DNA of 48,222 nucleotides from JAUXFK01 sp034189035 (GTDB lineage Bacteria > Desulfobacterota > UBA8473). Positions 7,614 to 16,475 of the stretch are shown piece by piece. The stretch covers positions 1 through 48,222 of the forward strand of contig JAXHVA010000026.1 in the NCBI GenBank assembly GCA_034189035.1. The letters run 5' to 3'. Both the position numbers and the translations under genes were made by a program. The notes below the pieces were generated by a model, which saw only the letters and a list, made by a program, of their open reading frames with translations, searched no databases and was not told where the DNA came from. The first letter of the stretch is position 1; each line of letters begins with the position of its first letter.

Positions 7614-9171
7614 CAATCACCCCTTCTCTTTCGAGGAACTCCATCACAGGATTGGAATACTCTACCCCTTTTTCAAAGACACCATCGAGACCCTTACCAC
7701 CATCGATTTCTCTTTTGATTCCTGCAAAGCTTCCTTTGCTGATAGCATCGATTAATCCCCCGCTTTTATGCATCTCTTTAAGAAAGTCTTCTGCCTCAGA
7801 CAGAACATGTTTTGCACGTTTGTTGATAAATCCATTCTTTTTGAATTCGATTTCATTCCCAAGATCCCTAGCAATGTGAAATACGTAATTGATGCTGCAA
7901 AGAGAGTTATAACGATCCTGCATCAAGGGTGTATGGATCGCTTCAGTCAGGATACCTGCAAGATGAATTCCCTGATGGGTTGTAACAGAGGCCAGATTAT
8001 AGATCGTATCCATGGCATGTGAATAAAAGATGTCTGTGCTTTTATATCTGGTTGGAGGCATGTATTTAAGCGGCGCATTGGGGAATAATTGCCTGGCAAG
8101 CTGGGCATGAGCCAGCTCATACAAAAAGGCATTTTCAACTTCAGGATTGATTTCAAAGGCATGCCCAAGACCCAGCAATGCATCGGTTAAAAGGGCGTTT
8201 TTTGCCATGGCCTCATTAATAAGCTGGGATGCTGTTACCGTATGGGCCTGTTCAATTGCATCGGATGTTGTCAAATAGTTGTCCTCGCCGGTATTGATGA
8301 TGATCTTTGCCCTGCTGCATATCAGCCGACTGAAATACTGGTCGACAAATGTCCTTTTCATATTGATATCCCTGAACAGTACGCCGTACATCGAATCGTT
8401 GAGTAGGATATCAAGGTCCTCAAATGCAGCGCAGGCAGCGATTTCTGCCATACAAAGCCCTGAAGAATAGTTTACCAGACGGATGTATCGCCCCTCTCTT
8501 TCAGAGAACTCGTCAAGTGAGTTGCGCATGATCCTAAAATTTGCCTGCGTGGCAAAGGTCCCGCCAAACCCTTCAGTTGTAGGGCCATATGGCACATAAT
8601 CGAGTAAAGACTGTGCTGTACTTCGTATCTGGGCAATGATATCCGCACCTGCCATAATCGCAGATGCAGCCTGTGTCCTGTCTTCATAAACGTTCCCAGT
8701 AGCTACAATCATATACCGTAAAGGCTGATACGGTTGACCATATCGCTCGATTTTCTCCTTCTTTCTCCTTCGTGTGCTATCTAAAACAGCCAGTGCATCT
8801 CGTACGAGTTCTTCCTCTTTTTTGCAGATCTCAGCAAATGGGATCATCTCTATCAAGTCCAGGGTAATGGAACCATTTGCGATCAGCTCCGCTGTTGTTT
8901 TGACATCTTTATTGCAGGAAAGCAGCAAAGCCGCAAACCATTTCGATATGCCTTTTGAAATATCGCCTTTTTCCTGCCATATGTCTGCCAAGCAATTGGG
9001 AAGTGGCCTGCCGTGGCTGTCTGACCCATCTACTCCATATAGTCTCAGGAGGGTCCTCTCCACTGATATGGTGGAATATCGCTGAATAAATTGCTGGATA
9101 TCATCCGCGATTGCTTTGGCGAGGGCCTTAATCCGTTCGATCTGTTTTGAATTCAATGGAAGTTTTGCCAT
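7606..9171 (-). CDS. kamD: Lysine 5,6-aminomutase alpha subunit
   Basis: The 521-residue product matches the family's usual length of about 520 and its overall pattern, for example the PYGPTTEGFGGTFATQANF region and INTGEDNYLTTSDAIE. It forms the TIM-barrel catalytic subunit that holds PLP and, with KamE, performs the adenosylcobalamin-dependent 1,2-amino shift that yields 3,5-diaminohexanoate from beta-lysine. ATG 9171, preceded by AAGGAAGGAAG, is preferred over an upstream TTG at 9189. Neighbours kamE, kal, kce, kamA and kdd complete most of the lysine fermentation route. Confidence 0.92.
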   Translation of the reverse strand: MAKLPLNSKQIERIKALAKAIADDIQQFIQRYSTISVERTLLRLYGVDGSDSHGRPLPNCLADIWQEKGDISKGISKWFAALLLSCNKDVKTTAELIANGSITLDLIEMIPFAEICKKEEELVRDALAVLDSTRRRKKEKIERYGQPYQPLRYMIVATGNVYEDRTQAASAIMAGADIIAQIRSTAQSLLDYVPYGPTTEGFGGTFATQANFRIMRNSLDEFSEREGRYIRLVNYSSGLCMAEIAACAAFEDLDILLNDSMYGVLFRDINMKRTFVDQYFSRLICSRAKIIINTGEDNYLTTSDAIEQAHTVTASQLINEAMAKNALLTDALLGLGHAFEINPEVENAFLYELAHAQLARQLFPNAPLKYMPPTRYKSTDIFYSHAMDTIYNLASVTTHQGIHLAGILTEAIHTPLMQDRYNSLCSINYVFHIARDLGNEIEFKKNGFINKRAKHVLSEAEDFLKEMHKSGGLIDAISKGSFAGIKREIDGGKGLDGVFEKGVEYSNPVMEFLEREGVIDD

Positions 9172-9185
9172 TCTTCCTTCCTTTT

Positions 9186-10193
9186 TCAAGAGTCAACTTC
9201 TATCATGTTGAGCCTGTCCGGGGGATCTTCATACAGGTTATAAATCGGTATCTTGTCTGGAAAATCGAGTGTATCTGCCGATGCTCTTTCTAACTCTCGC
9301 CTTAAGAAGATACCGAGTACTTTTACTCGATGAAAGAGATAGAGCCTCTTTGACAATCCGCTACTTTTGATTTGATGGTTTGATATATTCTGGAAAAAGG
9401 TAAAATTATCGAGGATGATCGTTAGATTTTTAAAACCGGCCAGAAACCCGGAAAGTCTTTTGGATAAAGCACCTTTTAAATAAAGAAGGCCATGTCCCTT
9501 CCCGATACTTTCACAACTCTTTTTCAAACTCTCATCGAGAAATGGGATCTGTCTGCCATGGAAGAGTAACTCATTATTTTCGCAAAACAAAAGCGTTTTT
9601 GTCTCTTTCTTGAGATGGGTTTTGATAAGATTTTTATATACACAGGAGCAAAGAGGGATACGAAGTGAAGCAAGCAATGCAGATGCCTTGTTTCTCTGTT
9701 CTTTTCGGTTCGATATGAGTATCGAAAAAAAGAACTCATCACTTATGTCAGGATGCCCCAAAAATTGTCTGTCAATGGAACCGTCTATCAAAAGGTATGT
9801 CAATGGTATATGACTTTCTATACTCTCTTTGGCATACATAACCTCATCCTTGCTGTTTGGGCCTTCTAAAACGATGTGAAAGTCTCTGGTACATTTTCCC
9901 AGTATGTAGTGGTTTGAAAAATCCGGACTTTTGAGTCGTTCGATGATCTCGTAGTGTCTTGTATTTTTTTTTAATTGAGCATCAGCTGTAATAAAATAGC
10001 TGTTACGATAGATAACAATAGGTGGTTTGGGATGCCCTTCAAAAGTATCAAAGGGCTCACCATTGATTCCTGTTGAGGTTAAGCATATTGGCTTTTTCTT
10101 ATCGCCCTTTTCTATGAGTCGCTTATATATGAAATTATAGACTGTGGTTTTACCTGCATTTTTGTCTGAACCGATAAATGCTATGGTTTTCAT
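9186..10193 (-). CDS. kamB: P-loop protein of the lysine fermentation operon, probable KamB reactivase subunit
   Basis: The 335-residue protein opens with a Walker A-like P-loop, FIGSDKNAGKTTVYNF (residues 6-21), and has hydrophobic strands typical of an ATPase fold (TYLLIDGSIDRQ, SILISNRKE, LTIILDNF). It lies between kamA and kamD, the usual place for KamB, which together with the MutS-like KamC is thought to reactivate lysine 5,6-aminomutase after damage to its cobalamin cofactor. No kamC is present in the window. The symbol rests on position, size and the P-loop, not on a catalytic motif specific to KamB. Its end lies close to the kamD start, so the two are co-transcribed. Confidence 0.6.
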   Translation of the reverse strand: MKTIAFIGSDKNAGKTTVYNFIYKRLIEKGDKKKPICLTSTGINGEPFDTFEGHPKPPIVIYRNSYFITADAQLKKNTRHYEIIERLKSPDFSNHYILGKCTRDFHIVLEGPNSKDEVMYAKESIESHIPLTYLLIDGSIDRQFLGHPDISDEFFFSILISNRKEQRNKASALLASLRIPLCSCVYKNLIKTHLKKETKTLLFCENNELLFHGRQIPFLDESLKKSCESIGKGHGLLYLKGALSKRLSGFLAGFKNLTIILDNFTFFQNISNHQIKSSGLSKRLYLFHRVKVLGIFLRRELERASADTLDFPDKIPIYNLYEDPPDRLNMIEVDS

Positions 10194-10223
10194 TGAGGCC
10201 TATTAAAGAAGAATTGTGCTCAT

Positions 10224-11477
10224 CTATGATAACTTTGGTTCAATATGACGCCTGGTTGGTTCCAGTACTGTATGGGGTTTGGTCATCAGCATGCCTGGCC
10301 CTTTTGTTGATTTGTATCTTTCCTGACTGCATGCTGGGTCATGACCGCATATGCTCTCCCACCGGTGCGGTTCCATATAGACTGTAATGGCACCTTCATA
10401 GTTTCTTAAGACCGCCCGGTCATCGGATCTGGCAAGGACATATGCTGGCATAATGGGAACCTTACCTCCACCGCCAGGCAGGTCGACTACAAAAGTGGGT
10501 ACTGCCAATCCGGAAGTATGCCCTCTCAGGGCCTCCATTATCTGAACACCTCGGCCGAGAGATGTACGAAAATGGGAGATCCCCTGGGAAAGGTCACATT
10601 GATAGATATAATAGGGCATTACTCGAACAGAGAGGAGTTTCTGACAGAGTTCCTTCATTACATGGGGACAGTCGTTGACTTCTCGAAGGAGAACAGTCTG
10701 ATTGATCAGAGGAAATCCGTTTTCAGCCAGAAGCGTGCACGCCTTTGTTGACTCAGGCGTGATCTCACGAGTATGGTTAAAATGTGTGGCAATGTAAATC
10801 GGATGATGTTTTTTGAGTATTTTAACTAGTTTTGGCGTGATTCGCATAGGGAGAACCGCGGGTGTGCGGGTGCCGATGCGGATAATCTCCACATGAGAGA
10901 TATTACGTAAGGTTTCGATGATATGTTCGAGTTTGTCATCATCCATTATCAGTGGATCACCGCCTGAAATGATAATATCGCGGATTTCAGAATGGTCCTT
11001 TATGTAATCGATCGCTGCCTCAAAATGTTTGGAATCGAAGTGCATATCGGATTGTCCTACAAGTCTACGACGGGTACAGTGCCTGCAATACATAGTACAG
11101 CGATCTGTAATAAGTAATAATGCTCGATCCGGATATCGGTGAGTCAGACCTGGTACCGGCGAGTCTCGATCTTCTTCTAAGGGATCCGACATATCGCTTT
11201 CTGAAAAGTCCGCCTCATTTCCATTCGGTATTGCCTGAGCTCGGATAGGACAGTACCTGGCGTCAATATCGATAAGGCTTGCATAATACGGGGTAATTGC
11301 CATACGAAAATGTCTGGCCGCCTTTTTGATGCCTTCAACGATTTTTTCTGAAGGGTTTAGCACGCGGATAATATCTTCTATATTAGTCAGCCGGTTTTGA
11401 AGCTGCCATTTCCAGTCATTCCAGTCACTGTTTTTAACATCTGTATATGTTTTGGGCCTTGCTTCTTTTACAAACAT
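10224..11477 (-). CDS. kamA: L-lysine 2,3-aminomutase (radical SAM)
   Basis: The 417-residue radical SAM enzyme has the cluster motif C-x3-C-x2-C (TDRCTMYCRHCTRR), the SAM-contacting DIIISGGDPL and the PLP-binding C-terminal region (LAVPTFVVDLPGGGGKVPIMP). It converts L-lysine to L-beta-lysine, the first step of this pathway. The start ATG has AAGGAG at good spacing. It lies 29 bases downstream of kdd in the same operon. Length and motifs agree with clostridial KamA, so the assignment is firm. Confidence 0.93.
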   Translation of the reverse strand: MFVKEARPKTYTDVKNSDWNDWKWQLQNRLTNIEDIIRVLNPSEKIVEGIKKAARHFRMAITPYYASLIDIDARYCPIRAQAIPNGNEADFSESDMSDPLEEDRDSPVPGLTHRYPDRALLLITDRCTMYCRHCTRRRLVGQSDMHFDSKHFEAAIDYIKDHSEIRDIIISGGDPLIMDDDKLEHIIETLRNISHVEIIRIGTRTPAVLPMRITPKLVKILKKHHPIYIATHFNHTREITPESTKACTLLAENGFPLINQTVLLREVNDCPHVMKELCQKLLSVRVMPYYIYQCDLSQGISHFRTSLGRGVQIMEALRGHTSGLAVPTFVVDLPGGGGKVPIMPAYVLARSDDRAVLRNYEGAITVYMEPHRWESICGHDPACSQERYKSTKGPGMLMTKPHTVLEPTRRHIEPKLS

Positions 11478-11506
11478 AATAATCTCCTTGAAAAGAGTAG
11501 TGGATA

Positions 11507-12550
11507 CTATGTGTAGCGTTTATAATAAAGGTCTCTTAAATAGCGGCTTTCACGGATTATATCCAATGTTAAATCCGCATGTCCTTTGCAATATCCATTG
11601 CCTATGAACATCTCAATATCCTTGCCAATACCCTCAGCTCCGAGTGCTGCTTTTGTAAAGCTCGTTACCATGGAGAAAAAGTAAACCCTGCCCCTGTCTT
11701 TAGTAATCATAATTGCCCCCATTTCACAGTTCGGCTTTGAAACGCAACTGATTACCACGTCGCATAATCTATTGTGGGTAACCCTTTCTATTTTTTCCAA
11801 GAGATCAAGCGCATTATCTGCACTGCCGACGATTACATCATCGATAAACGGGGCATCTATTGCATCTTCCATGCCTTTTTCACTATGTATAACAGCGATA
11901 ACCCTACCGTTGGGACCGGCTTTGGCTTTGGCCATATAGGAGCAAAGCAGGCCTGATTTCCCCCTGGCGCCTAATACAGCCACTGTATTGCCGGGTTTTA
12001 CCAATATGGCAACCTGCGCAGGGGCACCGGCTACATCCAGTGCAGCCATGGCAAGGGGTTCTGGAATGTCACCTGGAAGTTTTACGAATATCCCGCTTTC
12101 AAAGAGCACAGCCTGCCCGATGATATCCGCATGGTCCTTTTCCAGATCAACTTTAAGTATCTTATCGATTTTTAGAGGCGTTAACGAAAGGCTAACAAGA
12201 CTTGCGATACGGTCTCCTTCATCTAAGGCGATCTTACCCTTTAATCGATCTCCAATCTGTAAAACCCTGCCTATGAACATGCCGCCGGATCCTGTGCGGG
12301 GATTCATAAGCTTGCCAGAATCAGCCACAATGTCCATCATGATCTTTGCAATTCTATATGGATCATTTCCGGCCTGTGTCTTGAGATCGGCAAATGATGC
12401 TGCATCTATGTTAAGGGTGTTTACGTCACAGAGTATCTCATTATCGTAAATCTTTGAAAAGTCATTATCGAGTTGAAGGGCCGGCTGTGGCAATACATTA
12501 TTCGGTCTTATAACCCTATGAGTTCCGTAGCGGTCCCCTTTTTTTTGCAT
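11507..12550 (-). CDS. kdd: L-erythro-3,5-diaminohexanoate dehydrogenase
   Basis: The 347-residue protein starts KGDRYGTHRVI and has a nucleotide-binding core (GNTVAVLGARGKSGLLCSYMA), as in Kdd, which oxidises 3,5-diaminohexanoate to 5-amino-3-oxohexanoate with NAD+. The reaction's product is the substrate of kce. The gene is the first of the minus-strand operon, with GGGAGGAT before the ATG. It is transcribed away from the mutase gene at 12980, sharing a 429-base intergenic region with candidate operators. Confidence 0.9.
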   Translation of the reverse strand: MQKKGDRYGTHRVIRPNNVLPQPALQLDNDFSKIYDNEILCDVNTLNIDAASFADLKTQAGNDPYRIAKIMMDIVADSGKLMNPRTGSGGMFIGRVLQIGDRLKGKIALDEGDRIASLVSLSLTPLKIDKILKVDLEKDHADIIGQAVLFESGIFVKLPGDIPEPLAMAALDVAGAPAQVAILVKPGNTVAVLGARGKSGLLCSYMAKAKAGPNGRVIAVIHSEKGMEDAIDAPFIDDVIVGSADNALDLLEKIERVTHNRLCDVVISCVSKPNCEMGAIMITKDRGRVYFFSMVTSFTKAALGAEGIGKDIEMFIGNGYCKGHADLTLDIIRESRYLRDLYYKRYT

Positions 12551-12662
12551 TAATATCCTCCCAAATCAATAGAAGATTATTGAACGGTATATTTGGTTTT
12601 TTGTTAAAAACAGGATATTGCATTAGGTGAATATAACCTCTAAATGTTATCGTCTGAAGTTC

Positions 12663-12678
12663 ACTAAAGTTTAGTATA
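12663..12678 (-). promoter_or_regulatory. Candidate promoter -10 with overlapping operator of the kdd-kam operon
   Basis: On the minus strand TATACT (12678-12673) is a good -10 box. It overlaps the palindrome ACTAAAGTTTAGT (12663-12675), so a bound regulator would cover the transcription start. A weak -35 (TTGCTA) lies only 15 bases upstream, so the promoter call is tentative. The leader to the kdd ATG would be about 115 bases. Confidence 0.35.
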
Positions 12679-12715
12679 ACATTTTTTACTATCTAGCAAA
12701 AGAGATAATTTTCCC

Positions 12716-12790
12716 TTGAATTCCATTTCTATTTACGGTATATGATAAGTATAAAAGGCCACAATTCTATCGTATCAAATTATTTTGATA
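12716..12790 (+). promoter_or_regulatory. Candidate promoter and downstream operator for the mutase gene
   Basis: TTGAAT (12716-12721), a 17-base spacer and TATATG (12739-12744) form a plausible sigma-70 promoter reading toward the mutase gene. The inverted repeat TATCAAATTATTTTGATA (12773-12790, 7-base arms) lies just downstream and could be an operator. The leader would be about 230 bases and was not seen to contain a known riboswitch; in particular no cobalamin box was found. Confidence 0.3.
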
Positions 12791-12979
12791 AAGATATTTT
12801 CTTTATTTTTATAGGCTTTTAACCCATCAATAAAACCAATCGGGACCCTTAAAACTCGTCTCATTGGCTAAATCGGAAAACAACCCTTACTTACACTTCT
12901 TTAAGATGGGTGTCGTATTGATCCTTTAGATGTCTTCTAAAGGAGAGAATTCATTAAAAATTATGAGGGAGGTAAAGAC

Positions 12980-14725
12980 ATGAGTGATGAAGAGAAGAAA
13001 AAGGAAATCATAGAAGAAAAGAAGAAATGGGAAGAAAAGGTATTGGATCCTGCTGTGAAACGCTTTGGAATGCAAGAATCACCTACAAAGGTCTATACTC
13101 CTTTGGATGTAAACGATTTTGATTTTATGAGGGATGTTGGGTTTCCAGGTCAGTATCCTTTTACAGGAGCGACTTATCCCACAAGTATTGTAGGTATGGG
13201 CTTGAAAATGATGGCTATGGGAGGAAAAGAACCCTTGAGAAGGGCAGCCCTTTACTCAGGCTATGGTACGGCTGAAGATACAAGGGATTACTATAAGGGT
13301 GAGATATCTCGTGGATTTACCGGTGGACCGAACCTGGCCTTGGACCTTCCGACCCAATGCGGATACGATTCCGATAACCCAATGGTTGAGGGCGAAGTAG
13401 GGAAGGTTGGTGTTGCTATTGATACATTGAGGGATTTTGAAATCATCTATGAGCCTTTTGTAAATGGCAGAGACCTCGATAAGATTGCGTCAAACATGAC
13501 AATCAATGCTGCATGTAATGTCCTGGTTGCAATGTATTTGGCCCTGGCAGATAAAAGGGGGATTGCCTGGGACAAGCTAAAGGGAACTCCTCAAAATGAT
13601 ATTCTAAAGGAGTTTGTCTCTCGCGGTACGTATATATTTCCGCCAAGACCATCAATGAGGATGTTCAGGGATAGTCTGGTCTTCTTTACTGAGAATTGTC
13701 GAGGAATAAATATCACGAGTATCGGCGGTTATCATATGAGGGAAGGCGGAGCAACTAGGGAGCAGGATTTGGCGTTCAGCATGGCAAATGGTATTGCCTA
13801 CCTACAGGAGGGGATTAATGCCGGGTTGGATATTGATTCCTTTGCCCCAGGGTTTACTTTTAATGGTTTCGGCGGGAGCATGGAGTTTTTCAAAGAGATT
13901 GCCTTCCAGAGAGCGACAAGGAAGATGTGGGCTACGATTCTAAAAGAGAAGTTTGGAGCGAAGAAAAAAGAGAGCATGAGAATCCGATGTCAGCTTACAG
14001 CCCATATCGGCTGCAGCAGCACGACCAAACAACGCGCCTTGAATAACGTAACAAGAGCAGTAGTGGGTGGAATTGCGGGGGCTCTTTCAGGCGGAGTTCC
14101 GGCTGTATTCCCGCCCTATGATGAGCCTTTGGGACTGGGCTGGAGCAGAGAGGCAAAGCAACTGATGCAGGATGCGGTAAGAATTCTTGCTCTTGAGGCG
14201 AAGTTATGCGATGTCACGGATCCATTAGCAGGCTCTTATTATATAGAATCCCTTACCAAAGAGATCTATGAGGCTGCATGGGAAGAGTTAGAGAAGATTG
14301 AAAAGATGGGAGGGGCCGTAGTCGCCATAGAGAGTGGATATATGCAAAGAGAAGCAGCAAAAAGCGCTGCTGATCGACAGAGGAGGATTGAATCAGGAGA
14401 AGAATTCATCGTTGGTGTGAATTGTTTTACAGATGAGCAAGAGCTTGATGTGACAACAAGTAAGATCGTTGAATATCCTTACGATCCTGAGAAGAGAGAG
14501 ATGGCTGAAGAAAAACAAAAGGCTGCATTAACAGAGATTAAAAGGACAAGGGATAATAAGGAGGTAAGCAGGCTGCTCAAAGAGTTGAAAGAGGCTGCAA
14601 AAGATGAAAGCAAAAACCTCTTTCCAATATTTATTGATTGTGCCAAGGCGTATGTGAGTGAGCAAGAACAGTGTGATGTTTTAAGAGAGGTCTTTGGCGA
14701 ATGGGATCTTGATACATTCGTCTAA
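12980..14725 (+). CDS. Methylmalonyl-CoA mutase-type acyl-CoA mutase, large (substrate-binding) subunit
   Basis: The 581-residue TIM-barrel protein resembles the N-terminal domain of methylmalonyl-CoA mutase: LYSGYGTAEDTRDYY, LDLPTQCGYDSD, GTYIFPPRPSMRMFRD and SIGGYHMREGGAT. It lacks the roughly 130-residue cobalamin-binding domain, so a separate small subunit is needed; none is in the window. Tyr and Arg are kept at the places that bind the carboxyl group in methylmalonyl-CoA mutase, but the preceding loop differs from the classical TMYxxRPWT, so the substrate could be another acyl-CoA (isobutyryl-, 2-hydroxyisobutyryl- or an alkylsuccinyl-CoA). GAGGGAGG precedes the ATG. It is followed by acyl-CoA metabolism genes on the same strand. 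Confidence 0.82.
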   Translation: MSDEEKKKEIIEEKKKWEEKVLDPAVKRFGMQESPTKVYTPLDVNDFDFMRDVGFPGQYPFTGATYPTSIVGMGLKMMAMGGKEPLRRAALYSGYGTAEDTRDYYKGEISRGFTGGPNLALDLPTQCGYDSDNPMVEGEVGKVGVAIDTLRDFEIIYEPFVNGRDLDKIASNMTINAACNVLVAMYLALADKRGIAWDKLKGTPQNDILKEFVSRGTYIFPPRPSMRMFRDSLVFFTENCRGINITSIGGYHMREGGATREQDLAFSMANGIAYLQEGINAGLDIDSFAPGFTFNGFGGSMEFFKEIAFQRATRKMWATILKEKFGAKKKESMRIRCQLTAHIGCSSTTKQRALNNVTRAVVGGIAGALSGGVPAVFPPYDEPLGLGWSREAKQLMQDAVRILALEAKLCDVTDPLAGSYYIESLTKEIYEAAWEELEKIEKMGGAVVAIESGYMQREAAKSAADRQRRIESGEEFIVGVNCFTDEQELDVTTSKIVEYPYDPEKREMAEEKQKAALTEIKRTRDNKEVSRLLKELKEAAKDESKNLFPIFIDCAKAYVSEQEQCDVLREVFGEWDLDTFV

Positions 14726-14770
14726 GAGGTCATTAAGGGTCAATTAGATTCATCAAAGACATGATTCAAG

Positions 14771-14812
14771 GAGGTATGGGCAGGGGATTATATCGTCCCT
14801 CCCATAGCCTTC
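14771..14812. terminator. Hairpin between convergent genes
   Basis: The arms TATGGG-CA-GGGGA and TCCC-T-CCCATA form a GC-rich hairpin between the mutase gene (plus) and the small gene at 14841-15080 (minus). There is no long T-run, so it may be a weak or bidirectional terminator. Confidence 0.5.
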
Positions 14813-14840
14813 TAGTGAAGTGAGTATCTTTGGATAGGAA

Positions 14841-15080
14841 CTAGTGTAACAGGAACTTTTCATTGGTTATCCTTTTGAATCTGGGTTTGCAAATGATATC
14901 AAATGCCTCCTCCTTGTCAGGAAAGAGACAAGGTGCTTGTCTTTTGACATCTTCAGCCATACGTATTGCCTCATCCAAAGACATTTGACTCTGTTGTATA
15001 CAGGCTATGAAAAAATCAACGATAAACCGTAACCTCCTAATCATTTTGTTTTCTTCTTCGATATCCTCTTTATTTGCCAT
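14841..15080 (-). CDS. Small helical protein of unknown function
   Basis: The 79-residue product from ATG 15080 (MANKEDIEEENKMIRRLRF) is rich in charged helical stretches and has Cys residues in ACIQQSQ, APCLFPDKEEAF and ICKPRF. A TTG six codons upstream is a possible alternative start; neither has a strong Shine-Dalgarno. The C-terminal CLFPDKEEAFDIICKPRF looks conserved rather than random, so I take it as a real gene. No function is proposed. It sits alone on the minus strand among plus-strand acyl-CoA genes. Confidence 0.5.
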   Translation of the reverse strand: MANKEDIEEENKMIRRLRFIVDFFIACIQQSQMSLDEAIRMAEDVKRQAPCLFPDKEEAFDIICKPRFKRITNEKFLLH

Positions 15081-15259
15081 ATTAAACTCAATTATCAATT
15101 ATTATACTCGATGGTTTCGGCTTTTGGATTCTTGTAGTATAGCATAGTTTTAAAAAAGAGGACTTTTTTACATCATCTACGTTTATTTACGTTAAAGTTG
15201 GCAGGACATTCGATTTTTTTTGTTTGATTCTTGTAAAACCTATAAAAGAGGAGGGTAAG

Positions 15260-16231
15260 ATGCTAAAAACTAAAATAACGGAAATGTTTGATATAACATA
15301 TCCATTCTTTGGCGGGACAATGATGTACATTTCAACTCCTGCGTTTGTGAGTGCTGTCTCTGAAGCGGGAGGAATCGGGATTCTGGCTTCGGCAATGTAT
15401 CGAAGTAAAGAGAGCTTCAAAAATGCCATAAAAGAAGTCAAGGACAAGACCGATAAACCGTTTGGTGTGAATATTAACCTCTTCCCCATGATGCAGCCCA
15501 TAGACAATAATGAGTATATGGATGTTATCATAGAGGAGGGAGTCAAGGTCGTTGAAACAAGTGGGCATAGGGCCCCGGATGACATTGTTGCAAGGTTGAA
15601 GCCAGAGGGGATAAAACTCATTCACAAATGCGTGGGGGTAAGATATGCAAAAAAGGTCGAGTCTGTAGGTGTTGATGTGGTTACTGTTGTCGGTTTTGAA
15701 AATGGTGGAGCAACCGGCACACTCGATGTGACAACGCTCTGTCTGGTCCCTGCAGTTGTAAGCGCTGTAAATATACCGGTAGTTGGCGGTGGCGGAATTG
15801 TAACGGGACAAAGTATCGCAGCTGTTCTAGCACTGGGGGCGGAAGGGGTGATTATGGGAACCCGGATACTCTGCACAGAAGAGTGTCCTATTCATGACAA
15901 CCTAAAGAAGTCATTACTGGAAGCAAGTGAGACAGATACAGTCTTGATGTTAAGGCCATACGGTAATACTCATAGGTGTTGGATCAGCGAAGCTACAAAA
16001 AAGGTAAAAGCACTCGAAGAAGAGAATGCGCCATTTGAAAAGATTATCCCATTGATTGAAGGACCTAAAACTCTTTCGATGATTCGAGATGGAGACTTAA
16101 AGAGCGGCTTTATCTCTTGTGGCCAAGGTATTGGACAAGTTAACCGTATTTTGCCAGTCAAAGACCTCTTTGATCAGTTGGCAGATGAACTGAAGGACGC
16201 AAATAATCGCTTGGATCAAATTATCGGTTGA
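15260..16231 (+). CDS. Nitronate monooxygenase / 2-nitropropane dioxygenase-like flavoprotein
   Basis: The 323-residue FMN-dependent TIM barrel shows the family pattern: ITYPFFGGTMMYISTPAFVSAVSEAGGIG at the start, GVNINLFP, the phosphate-binding IPVVGGGGIVTGQSIAAVLALGAEGVIMGTRIL. ATG 15260 follows GAGGAGGG and is preferred over an upstream ATG at 15224. In anaerobes, members of this family near acyl-CoA genes are often enoyl reductase-like or of unknown activity, so a true nitronate monooxygenase role is doubtful. It stands upstream of an acyl-CoA synthetase on the same strand. Confidence 0.8.
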   Translation: MLKTKITEMFDITYPFFGGTMMYISTPAFVSAVSEAGGIGILASAMYRSKESFKNAIKEVKDKTDKPFGVNINLFPMMQPIDNNEYMDVIIEEGVKVVETSGHRAPDDIVARLKPEGIKLIHKCVGVRYAKKVESVGVDVVTVVGFENGGATGTLDVTTLCLVPAVVSAVNIPVVGGGGIVTGQSIAAVLALGAEGVIMGTRILCTEECPIHDNLKKSLLEASETDTVLMLRPYGNTHRCWISEATKKVKALEEENAPFEKIIPLIEGPKTLSMIRDGDLKSGFISCGQGIGQVNRILPVKDLFDQLADELKDANNRLDQIIG

Positions 16232-16425
16232 TACAATCTGTATGGTAATTGTTTTACGCTTTTAACGGACTTATCTTTAAATGAAAGTCCCTTTGAACGC
16301 TCATCAGAGTTTTTGAAGTACGAATACGAAACATCTGCGGATATTTTCAATTCACCTGCATCCTTGATCTCTTTCGTTTTCTTTGCGACATCTTCTTTAG
16401 CTTCAACCTCGCCTATCCTGGGTGT
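16216..16425 (-). pseudogene. Start-less open frame, possible 3' remnant of a gene
   Basis: An open frame of about 69 codons on the minus strand has protein-like composition (EAKEDVAKKTKEIKDAGELK, then KISADVSYSYFK) but no start codon, and it is closed upstream by a stop. Its end overlaps the convergent flavoprotein gene by 16 bases. It may be the tail of a lost gene. No family is recognised. Confidence 0.22.
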
Positions 16426-16475
16426 TTATTGATCCGAAAAGTAGTATTACAAGATTGAAAAGGAGGATTTGGAAG

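Noticed and set aside
12551..12979. Cobalamin or lysine riboswitch in front of the kam operon or mutase gene
   Set aside because: No B12 box or lysine riboswitch core was seen on either strand.
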